Source: Ichthyophis bannanicus (lineage: Eukaryota; Chordata; Amphibia; Gymnophiona; Ichthyophiidae). Taken from it: a stretch of DNA of 64,000 nucleotides. The notes under the pieces were generated by a model. The model worked only from the letters and a program-made list of their open reading frames with translations. It did not search any database and had not been told where the DNA came from. Positions 55,661-64,000 of the stretch are shown here, piece after piece. The stretch covers positions 45,971,788-46,035,787 of the forward strand of contig CM066039.1 in assembly GCA_033557465.1 (NCBI GenBank). Direction: 5' to 3'. Positions within the stretch are counted from its first letter, which is position 1. Each line of letters opens with the position of its first letter. Position numbers and translations under genes: made by a program.

Positions 55661-55864
55661 CCTGGGTCTTTACTCTATTACAGATTTTACTGTTAGGCCA
55701 TCAAATTTGCAAATGATAGCACATTATTGAAAGTTTTAAATTGCAGGCAATTATAAGAAATTGTAGGGGACCTTGTGAGAATGGGATACTGAGTGTCCAA
55801 ACATCAGTTGAAATTTAATGTGGACAAGTGCAAAGTCATGCAGATAGGAAAGAATAACCTAGAT

Positions 55865-56060
55865 GAGTGGTTCTCAACCCAGTCCTCTGGGACCCCCCCA
55901 GGCCAGTCAGGTTTTCAGGATAGTCACAATGAATATGCATGAGATAGATCTGCATACAATGGAAGCAGTGTATGCAGATCTATCTCATACATATTCATTG
56001 CGGATATCCTGAAAACCTGACTGGCCTGGGGGTCCCAGAGGACTGGGTTGAGAACCACTG
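55865..56060. mobile_element. hAT-like foldback MITE with target duplication
   Basis: Best-preserved copy: (C/G)AGTGGTTCTCAACCCAG to CTGGGTTGAGAACCACTG. Flanks ACCTAGAT (55857-55864) and ACCTGGAT (56061-56068) agree at 7 of 8. It interrupts old CR1 sequence, which reads on after removal. Confidence 0.9.
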
Positions 56061-56370
56061 ACCTGGATTATAGCTACATGGTGCTAGATTGCACATTAGG
56101 AATCAGTACCCAGGAAAATGATCTAGGTATCCTTGTTCTGCTCATGTTCAGCACTGGCCAAAAAAAGCAAACCGACTCTTAGGAATTACTATGAAAGGAA
56201 TACGGAACTAAACAAATATGATAATGCACCTCCACGATGCGACTGCACCTTGAGTATTGTGTGATTCTGGTCACCTCATCTCAAAATAGACATTGTGGAA
56301 TTAGTAAAGGTACAGAGCAGGGGCTTCAAAATGATAAAGGGAATGGCTAAAGAGAATGGTGAAGAGATGG

Positions 56371-57229
56371 ATGAGGGGAGACTTCGTGGTGTGGGTATAG
56401 AGAAGGAAAAGGATGGGGCTTGCTTCAAGTCTGGAAACATAGCCATTTTCTTGTCTTCTATCTCTCTTTTCTAACTGCTAGAAAGAGCTGTTATTTGATC
56501 CTTGAAATGGTGAAACCATTGCAGAAAGCCTCCCCTCACCTCTTGGCTTAGCTACTTGCTTCTACCAAGGAGAAGTACTACTGGAAGAACAGGAGGGCAT
56601 GAGATGGTGGAGGATGAGGAACCCCAAGAACTAGAATGACGACCCAACCTGTCAAGAATGGGCCATTTAGGGCCAGGATAAGAAATGTTCCTTGCACTTC
56701 TGTGAACTCTTTGAAGTGAACCATGTAAATGGGGAACTTCAAGTTCCCTCTAGAGGGCAAGATCAGTATAGAGTTTCTCCAGGGTAACAGGTTTGGAGGA
56801 ATCTGGAGCCTCCTCCCCAGTAGCACAGGCGTGCCAGATTATCTTTTAGCCCATCAACCTGCAGCTACATATCCCTCCAGTTATGCTTTAGATTTCTTGT
56901 AAGTGGGTGCAGTGTCTAGATTTGGGTTCAGAAATGTTGCTTCAGTCTATTGTTGGCAGATCTATAGGACTAGCCATAAAATTGTGGGAAATGTGCATTC
57001 TCTTCCTGGACTTAGATCACAATCTTTCTCTGTATCTGAAGCATCCTCTAACAGTTGTCAGAGATTCTAGGATGAGAAGTAGCAGCCTCTGAGGCCAGAA
57101 TCAGCCTCAAAAACAATGAGTCAAGGAAGCAGACTGGAGTAGGAACCAGAGGCATAAAGATGACTTTTGACAGGTAGACTAGCAAGAGGGGACTGGCTGA
57201 GTCATCAGTGGATTTCAAATTGAAAGACC
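56371..57229. other. No recognisable feature
   Basis: Nothing identified. Confidence 0.4.
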
Positions 57230-57866
57230 TCTATCCACCCTCTAGTCACTTCCCATCTTGACTATTGCAACCTGCTCCTTGCTGGTCTCCCTCTGAATCA
57301 TCTTTCTCCCCTTCAATCTGTTCAACACTCAGCTGCACGACTTATCTTCCAGCAATGTTGCTATGCTCATGTAACCCCCTTCTCAAGTTACTTCACTGGC
57401 TCCCTATCCATTTCCGCATCCTGTTCAAACTTCTTGTACTGATCTACAAGTGTATTCATTCTGCGGCTCCTCACTACCTTTCCTCTCTTATCTCACTTTA
57501 CACCCCTCTTCAGGAACCCAGTTCCTCTGGTGGATCCCTTTTATCTGTGCCCTTCTCTGCCACTGCCAACTCCAGACTGTTCATTCCACCTTGCTGCTCC
57601 ATATGCCTGGAACTACCTGAGTCAGTACATCAGGCTCCTTCTCTAGCCTTATTCAAATCCAGGCTAAAAACCCACCTTTTTGAGGCTGCTTTTGGATCCT
57701 GATGCCTCTCAGTGTCTTGTTTACCACTTATGTGTATCTTACCATACTCTAGTCCTCAGTTATGTGATGTTGTTCGTCTTGATTAGATTGTAAGCTCTGA
57801 TGAGCAGGGACTTTCTCTTACATATATATGTACAGCGTTGCGTACACCTTGTAGCACTGTACAAAT
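57230..57866 (+). pseudogene. L2-like LINE 3' fragment with (TAG)n tail
   Basis: Open mainly 57265-57702: LLHWLPIHFRILFKLLVLIY, HYLSSLI, then LFKSRLKTHLFEAAFGS, the usual L2 C-terminal block; the preceding LDYCNLL-like part is in another frame at 57250-57290. The untranslated end (GATTGTAAGCTCTGATGAGC, ACAGCGTTGCGTACACCTTG, ACAAATGATAAGTAGTAG) leads straight into the array. Confidence 0.8.
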
Positions 57867-58338
57867 GATAAGTAGTAGCAGTAGTAGTAGTAGTAGCAGC
57901 AGTAGTAGTAGTTGTAGCAGTAGTAGTAGCAGTATTAGCAGTAGTAGTAGTAGTAGTTGTAGCAGTAGTAGTAGCAGCAGCAGTAGTAGTAGCAGTATTT
58001 GTAGTAGTAGTAGTATTTGTAGTAGTAACAGTAGTAGTAGTAGTTGTAGCAGTAGTAGTAGTAGCAGTAGTAGTAGTTGTAGCAGTAGTAGTAGCAGTAT
58101 TAGCAGTAGTAGTAGTAGTAGTTGTAGCAGTAGTAGTAGCAGCAGCAGTAGTAGTAGCAGTATTTGTAGTAGTAGTAGTATTTGTAGCAGTAGCAGCAGT
58201 AGTAGCAGTAGTAGTAGTATTGTAGCAGTAGCAGTAGTAGTAGCAGTAGTAGTAGAATTGTAGTAGTAGTAGTAACAGTAGTAGTAGTAGTTGTAGCAGT
58301 AGTAGTAGCAGTAGTAGTAGTAGTAGCAGTAGTAATAG
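57867..58338. repeat. (TAG)n microsatellite with 165-bp higher-order duplication
   Basis: About 470 bp of TAG units with CAG, TTG and TAT variants. The variant order starting GTTGTAGCAG at 57911 recurs at 58076, so a 165-bp block was duplicated. Long poly-Ser and poly-Leu frames here are artefacts. Confidence 0.9.
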
Positions 58339-58914
58339 TTGTATGCAAACGTCATTGAAACTCGAGTATTTGCTGGCACATCTAAACTCCTAGGAACATT
58401 ATTTACCTGCCATTAGTTCTGCTGCCTCCTGGAATTTTGACTCCAGTCTTCATCTGAAACCTGACTCCTGGAACATTGACTCCAGTCCTTGACAAAAGCC
58501 TGACTCCAGCTCTCATTTGGACTTTGCTCTTGACTCTAGCCTATACTGGAGACTGAGTTCCTTTACCTAGAACTCTGCTTCGTCTGGTGTCCAACTCCAG
58601 ATGCTGAGGTCTCTTCCAAAACTGATCTGGAATCCCCATTGTGGCCATCCAAATAGGTCACTCTCCTTTGTTCACCCACACTCCAGTTGGTTCTGACAGC
58701 AGTAGAGCATGTGTTTTGCAATGATGCTGGTGACTGGTTCTTCGGAGTGCCTAAGGTTTGATTGAGGCCATAACTGCTTCTGAGGAAACTCCAAAGCAGG
58801 CCAGAAGTGAAGTCAGAGATCTAGGATGCTTCTTCCAGAGCCTGGGTCTATTGGAAATAGAGTCTGTAGGTACCTGAAGAGAGCCTTACATATAACTCAT
58901 GATTGGATCTGATG
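58339..58914. other. No recognisable feature
   Basis: Repeated GACTCCAG/CTGACTCC words at 58430-58560 suggest a short decayed tandem repeat. No gene. Confidence 0.4.
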
Positions 58915-59060
58915 ATGATTATTATTATGAACTGTATTTATATACCACATAGCATACCAATATCTATGTAGCTTACAAAAATCATTCATAATAAAATCCA
59001 GTTAACATTACAAGAAGTGATGCGAACAGGACAATTATGAAAACTAAAATTAAAATGAAA
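58915..59060 (-). mobile_element. L2/SINE-like 3' tail, minus strand
   Basis: ATTATTATTATGAACTGTAT, TTTATATACCACATAGC and GTAGCTTACAAA resemble reverse-complemented LINE 3' ends (tail, then GGTATATAAA, then GTAAGCTAC). Confidence 0.4.
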
Positions 59061-60114
59061 ATACAAAATGACTTATTCAATTTCCAGGGTCAACCCATAA
59101 GATGGTGGAATAGATTAGCTCTTAAGGCTCATTGAAAGACCAACATATCATAATTTTTATGTAATGATCGTTCTGATGTCATAGGGCTCCATATGACAGT
59201 GTCCTGTTTCTTGTCAAAGTCTTCCATATCAACCTGAGAGAGGGCTAGGTAAAAAAAAAATCTAACACATTTTTTACTGTCAGCTGGAAAGCTTTAAAAG
59301 TCAACCAAATGCATTCAAATAAACATCTAGCTGAAACTGGTAACTGATGTAGTGATTCGAGAACTGGAGTAATATGATCAGTTTTCTTTATGCAAGTATC
59401 TAAATTATCTCAAAGAACATATGTATTTTTTATAATAACTCTAAATGAATAATATTGGAGTAATTGATGCAAGGCAAAATCAGTGATTCAACTACTGTCC
59501 TCAGCTGGTCATGTTGCAGATAAAATCAAAGTCGCCGTACTAATTGATGTGTTTAATTGTTCGAAGGAATATTCAAAACCATGGCACTTGGGGTGTGAGG
59601 AAAGGGGCAGAAGAAATTGGGTTTCTAAGGATGGCTGTAACTTGGTACCAAATGAACTGGCAATACCTGTGCACATACAAGGCTTGCTTGGGCAAAAGTG
59701 AGAACTGATATAGGATATAAATGAAGGGATTCTGATTTAAAACCAAGTTTTCAAGAAGGTTAGTTGTATGTTTGGCTACAGATGTTGCTTTCTTTGTGCT
59801 CAATCCTCTGTGTGTCAGACAGAGTAGCTTGGGCCTTGTGCCTTTTTATTGCAGCCTATCTTGACCCTGCACTTCTCCCCAAGCTTACACAGCTGGTCTA
59901 TCTGAAAATGTACACAGTGGCTGGGTTCTCTTCTTAGCCCTGCACATTTGTCCAGATTTAGTTTAGCACTTCCTGATGAGCAAGACTCAGACATTAGGGT
60001 TAGTTATGTGATGGCTTTTATATGATGTTCTCACTTTTATAAGATTTTGTTGTTTTACATTTATGTAGTATGTTTTTTTTATTTTATGTTGTTTGTTTTA
60101 AAATGATGTTTGTT
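59061..60114. other. No recognisable feature
   Basis: Nothing identified. Confidence 0.4.
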
Positions 60115-62270
60115 TATTTGTTTATTTATTTATTCATTCATTCATTCTTTAATTTATTTATTTTGTATTTTTATACCACCTTTTCCAAATATACCAAAGG
60201 CGGTTTACATAGAACAGAAACAGAATCAGTTACATTTAACAGATTAACTATGTATAGATAATAACAGTTAACAATAACTATATACAGAGATTAATTGCTA
60301 TAACTATAATACAGTGTGCAATTATACAACAAGGGCAAGTCTACTCCGTGAAATGGGAGAGGAGCAATAGGAGTGTATAAGTTGGGTGGGGGGGGGGGAA
60401 GGGTTTATAGTGTAGCTTGGGAATGGGTATTATTAGGGGGGGTGATGTAAGGAAATCAAAATGTTTCCTGAACAGATGAGTTTTTAGTTTTTTGTGGAAG
60501 GAAGACAGGTCGGTAGTTTCTCTTAACTCAGTTGGGAGTTCATTCCAGATTATGGGGGCATAGTGGAAAAATGCTCTATTATTGGTCACTTTATTAGAGT
60601 TATGTTAATCTGATGGAACTTTTCATTTATTTTTGTTATTCACTCGCTTTGGACAATTTTCTTCCTGTGGGGTGATTAGGGTAGAGAGATGAGATGGGGC
60701 TATTTGTCTAAGAAGCTTGAATGTTGTTATAATTATTTTATAGTGAATTCTGCTTTGTAAGGGGAGCCAGTGTAATTCATAAAGAATCGGTGTAATGTAT
60801 TCAGAAATGCAAGTAAGTGAGACAGTACGAGCAGCAACATGTTGGGCAACTTGAAGTGACCTGATGTTCTGTTTGGTTAATCCTTGTAATGCACTATTAC
60901 AATAGTCAAAATGTGATGTAATTAATGCTTGAAGTACTGATCTGAAATCTTGGGTGGGTAGAAGGGGACGTAGATGTTTTAACAGTTTGAGTTTGAAGTA
61001 GATTTTTTTGGTTGTATAATTTATGTGGGGGGACATGCTGAGGGTTTGGTCAAGTATGACTCCGAGAGATTTTACTTCGTTCTTGATGGATATGTCTATG
61101 TCTTTCATTGTAATAGTTGTAGGTGGGAAAAAGTCTTGATAGCTTGTAATATATAGGACTTTGGCTGTGGTGTAGTTTTATGTGTAGATTGTGGGAGGTC
61201 AGCCAATTTGCAGCCTCTTTGAAACAGTTGATGATTTGTTGGGGGATGGGGTTTGTTACATTGATAGGGAGATATAACATTATATCATCTGCATATATGT
61301 GGTATGAAATGTTTAATATTTTGAAAATAGAGCAAATGGGCTGTAGGTATAAGTTGAAAAGGAGGGCAGATAGGGCAGATCCTTGCGGCAGTCCTTGTTT
61401 TTGATTGCATTGACTGGAAGTAAGATGACCTATTCTTACTTGTTGGGTTCTGTCTGAGAGATAAGATTGAAACCATTTGAGAGCTGTATTTTTTAGGCCT
61501 ATCTGTTGCAATCTTGAGATCATCGGGATGTGGCCAATGCGATCAAAAGCAGCCTTAATATCTAAAAATATGAGAATAAAGGCCTGTTTGAAGTTGTCTA
61601 TTCTGTGAACTAGGTTGTCAAGTAACGCAATCAGTAGGGTTTCTACCCCGTGCAAAGGGCAGAAACCATGTTGATGTTCATCGAGGGGTGCATAAGTATC
61701 GATGTAGTCTTGTAGTTGGATATGGATTACCTTTTCGATTACCTTAGTCAGGAAGGGGAGGCTGGATATTGGTCTATAAGGGGATGGATTGGATATGTCT
61801 AGAGCTTTATTTTTTAGAATAGGGAGAATTATTGCATGCTTTAGGGAGGGGGGCATGTATCCTTGCTCAAGAGAGTGGTTTACTATATTGAGTATGTGTG
61901 AGGATAGTCCAGATTTGGTAGCTTTTATCCAACTGATGGGGAAGGGTTCAAAGCTGGATGTGGTTGTGTTTATTTTGGATAGTATATTGTTATGTGTATC
62001 TTCCTTGGTTAGGGAGAAGGTTGACCTAGAGATAGATTGTGAGGGAGAGTATGATAGAACAGGGGTTGGGTGAGTCTTTTGTGGTACAAGTTTCTCTTTG
62101 TAAAATGCAAGCATTTGGGGGTCAATAGCAGGATTCAATTGGTCATTGTTTGATTTGTTGCATGTATGGGATTTTACAATTTGAAAGAGTTCGCGGGGGC
62201 CGTTGAGGGAGGTTTTTTTAGAATATTAGAGTAATATTCCTTTTTCTTTTTATTGATTGCATCACGGTAG
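60115..62270 (-). mobile_element. L2-like LINE, minus strand, 5'-truncated
   Basis: The tail (TTTATTTATTTATTC, then TATACCACCTTTTCC and GGCGGTTTACAT) is at 60115-60210 and the truncated 5' side near 62270. The coding part is on the minus strand. The 3' end resembles those of the SINEs. Confidence 0.85.
60341..62268 (-). pseudogene. L2-like reverse transcriptase, three frame segments
   Basis: Segment 1 (62138-61050) is open for 362 residues and carries PISSLPFLTKVIEKVI, QHGFCPLHGVET, FLDIKAAFDRI (motif A), GLPQGSALSALLFN and the catalytic YADDIMLYL. Segment 2 (61108-60623) continues SLGVILDQTLSM, FDYCNSALQGL and LHWLPLQSRIHYKI. Segment 3 (60589-60341) has FHYAPIIWNELPTELRE and LKTHLFRKHFD. 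A short piece upstream (EYYSNILKKP, near 62220) precedes it. Endonuclease missing. Few breaks, so relatively young. Confidence 0.85.
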
Positions 62271-62274
62271 TTTT

Positions 62275-62385
62275 GCAATGTATTCATGTATTGGATTTGA
62301 AGTGTAACAGATTTGTATTGGATTTGCAGTGTAACAGATATAGCGGTATATAAATGTGCATAAATAAAGTAAATAAATTTAAGCA
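62275..62385 (+). repeat. L2/SINE-like 3' tail, plus strand
   Basis: GATTTGAAGTGTAACAGATT is repeated once as GATTTGCAGTGTAACAGATA, then AGCGGTATATAAATGTGC and ATAAATAAAGTAAATAAAT. Matches the tail at 5760. Confidence 0.55.
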
Positions 62386-63431
62386 GTTGGGCTAGATTAG
62401 TCCAGCATGTATCCCCAGACTTACATAACTGGGCTGCATGGCCAACATGGTTCTTCAAACTTTCACTGCTTGGATGTCGTAGTCCAGCATTTATTTCTAG
62501 ACTTGCACACTTATTTTGGGCCTGCGTAATTCTCCAGACCTGGCCTGGGCTTGGTCCTGCACAGCTGGGTGCACTTGTCCTTGTAGTTCTACCAGACTTA
62601 CACAGCTGGGCTGCTGACTGTAAAATATAGCTTTCCCTATTTTCCCTTGAAGTGTCGACAAATGTGGTTTGGCTTAATGCCCTTGTTGTGCAATGTCAGA
62701 AGTCAATAGTTTCCGCCCACTTTTTTTTTCCAGATGTACTGTAACTGATGTCATGGGACAGATGTGCCTGCCGTATGGGATAATGAAGGGAGCAGATGTA
62801 TAAATAAGGGAGGGAAATGGGAAGGACGAACGCTAAACCATGTACATGGAAGACACAAACCAAACGCATATCCATGGCAATAAGCAGCTACGACATTGTC
62901 CTTCTTTAAATATGGAATATAACTAGTCTATCTGGGCACCTTCCTCAGCGAGTAAAGGTATACACCGAGCTAATTTTTATGCACAATTAAGTCATAAGAA
63001 TCTAAAAGTATCATGCAATGCACGGTTTCAAAGGCTGTTCCAGAGCCTTTAGATTTCATAGGTACATGGACATAGCGTATGCGTATTCTGCTCAGGTCTA
63101 TGCTTCAAGAGAGTTTCAAAACCTCTCGCGCCATCTGTCAACCCAGAGGCAGGACGGAGCACAACTTACTGACTTACGGAGAGCTGGTCTTTTCTCATGT
63201 GTAAGTAGTCTCCTAAAATTCTTTTACTGTAAGTGATAAGTCAGAAACAAACAATTGACTTTTCCTGAGGATTTATTGTGGCTATTTGTTGCATTTGGTG
63301 ACCTGCCCTTGCAAAAACAGCTCAGGGTGAGTTACAACCAAACAGTTCTATGTATTTCTGGGACATCCAACTCTGTAATTAGGCAAGTTTAACATCAGGC
63401 AAAATCAGCTATCGTGGAAGGTCAATTCATC
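62386..63431. other. No recognisable feature
   Basis: Nothing identified. Recurrent CTTACACAGCTGGGCTG and CCAGACTTACA words at 62400-62620 hint at a short decayed repeat. Confidence 0.4.
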
Positions 63432-63488
63432 TGTCTGTACGCATATCTTTGCGCATGTGCAAATAAAGATATGCCTACGAAGACAGAA
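63432..63488. repeat. Short hairpin
   Basis: CTGTCTGTACGCATATCTTT is mirrored by AAAGATATGCCTACGAAGACAG around GCGCATGTGCA, itself a small palindrome. Confidence 0.6.
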
Positions 63489-63499
63489 TGCAGCTGGCC

Positions 63500-63862
63500 A
63501 TGCACACATACACACACATGACTCCCTTACACCACACACCAACATACGCAGACACACACACAGACGCCCCTAACCCTGCACCAGAAGCACACACAGACAT
63601 CCCACTCCATAACACACACAGCCTATCTCCACATCACAAACAGACATAGTCACAGCCATCTCCCCGCACCACATACACTCACAGACACCCTAGCCCTGCA
63701 CCTCACACACCTGCCCACTCCCACTGCATACCCACACCCCACACCCCATATCAACATACCCAACCCCCCGTACCACACCCATACAGACATTCCACCCCTG
63801 CACCACATACACAGGCACCCCACCCCGCACCACAGACATGCAAAGACATCCCACCCCCAATA
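63500..63862. repeat. CA-rich degenerate tandem repeat
   Basis: CACACA runs broken by recurring AGACATCCCACCCC and TGCACCACATACACA words, so closer to a decayed minisatellite than a plain (CA)n. Open frames on the minus strand are compositional. Confidence 0.75.
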
Positions 63863-64000
63863 GGATTGCCAACTTTTTGAAAGAGAAAAACCCGCCACTT
63901 GCAGCTAGCCATTCTCCGCCCCTGCCCCATCCATAAATATAATTGAAGAGAGGACAATGGTACAGGCTTTAGCATATGCAGGCTGTATCAAGGTTGGGGG
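63863..64000. mobile_element. GGATTGCCAACTTTTTG-type element, cut by window end
   Basis: AGGATTGCCAACTTTTTGAA resembles hAT-MITE-like ends and the TAGGGTTGCCAAC family. The right half lies outside the window, so this is tentative. Confidence 0.35.

Larger units (their letters stand above)
53746..56370 (+). mobile_element. Old CR1 copy interrupted by other repeats
   Basis: 53746-53984 reads VNNHVDKGKPVDIVFLDFQE then AFHKVPHERVL. 55692-56370 continues with [20 protein letters not shown] sequence, LGISTQEND and MRLHLEYC. The 1.7 kb between holds hairpins, a SINE and a minus-strand CR1, and a foldback MITE sits at 55865. Heavily mutated, hence old. Confidence 0.7.

Noticed and set aside
57783..58379. 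Long open frames encoding poly-leucine (minus) and poly-serine (plus)
   Set aside because: They are the translation of the (TAG)n array and carry no domain.
63650..63975. Cys/Gly/Val-rich minus-strand frames at the window end
   Set aside because: Translation of the CA-rich array.

Overview
The window reads as repeat-dense vertebrate DNA. The repeat types are CR1 and L2 LINEs, tRNA-headed SINEs with L2-like tails, hAT-like foldback MITEs, Tc1 and mariner DNA transposons, an RTE/BovB tail, DIRS elements and Penelope-like elements (PLEs). That mixture suggests an amphibian or non-avian reptile; a caecilian would fit, but this is a guess from repeat flavour, since no host gene anchors it. I found no convincing host exon. 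Every protein-like stretch I recognise belongs to a mobile element, and nearly all are broken by stops or frameshifts.

Layout. 1-1.6 kb: decayed DIRS reverse transcriptase/RNase H interrupted by a SINE and closed by a foldback MITE whose palindrome runs into the DIRS sequence. 1.6-10.9 kb: MITEs, SINE pieces, a CR1 endonuclease relic and a complete but broken mariner (7.62-8.94 kb). 11.0-22.2 kb: one DIRS element with inverted terminal repeats, gag-like ORF, RT, RNase H, tyrosine recombinase and an internal complementary region (ICR). It carries an L2 LINE between RT and RNase H and a 2.55-kb PLE-type insertion inside the ICR. 24-30 kb: a candidate 1-kb non-autonomous transposon, then a Tc1 element with TIRs and an almost intact transposase, itself invaded by a SINE that a CR1 has invaded. 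30.5-40 kb: a BovB tail and a cluster of two short foldback MITE families. 41-57 kb: several CR1 copies (one split by L2, one split by other repeats), a PLE RT/GIY-YIG fragment and more MITEs. 57-64 kb: an L2 tail grown into a (TAG)n array, a minus-strand L2 with a long open RT, and a CA-rich array at the end.

The most interesting part is 19.37-21.93 kb. This PLE-type insertion has 0.8-kb inverted arms and three hammerhead-ribozyme motifs. It holds two copies of a transcript region that still contain a GT-AG intron of about 404 bp and one copy from which exactly that intron is missing, with a second junction at another 3' splice site. The spliced copy also stops matching at the predicted hammerhead cleavage site. 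Together these look like a retrotransposition intermediate frozen in the genome: RNA splicing, ribozyme cleavage and reverse transcription recorded in one insertion, with an 18-bp target-site duplication.

The elements do not form an operon-like system. Their relations are those of nesting (who inserted into whom) and of parasitism: SINEs carry L2-like 3' ends, and MITEs depend on absent hAT transposases.
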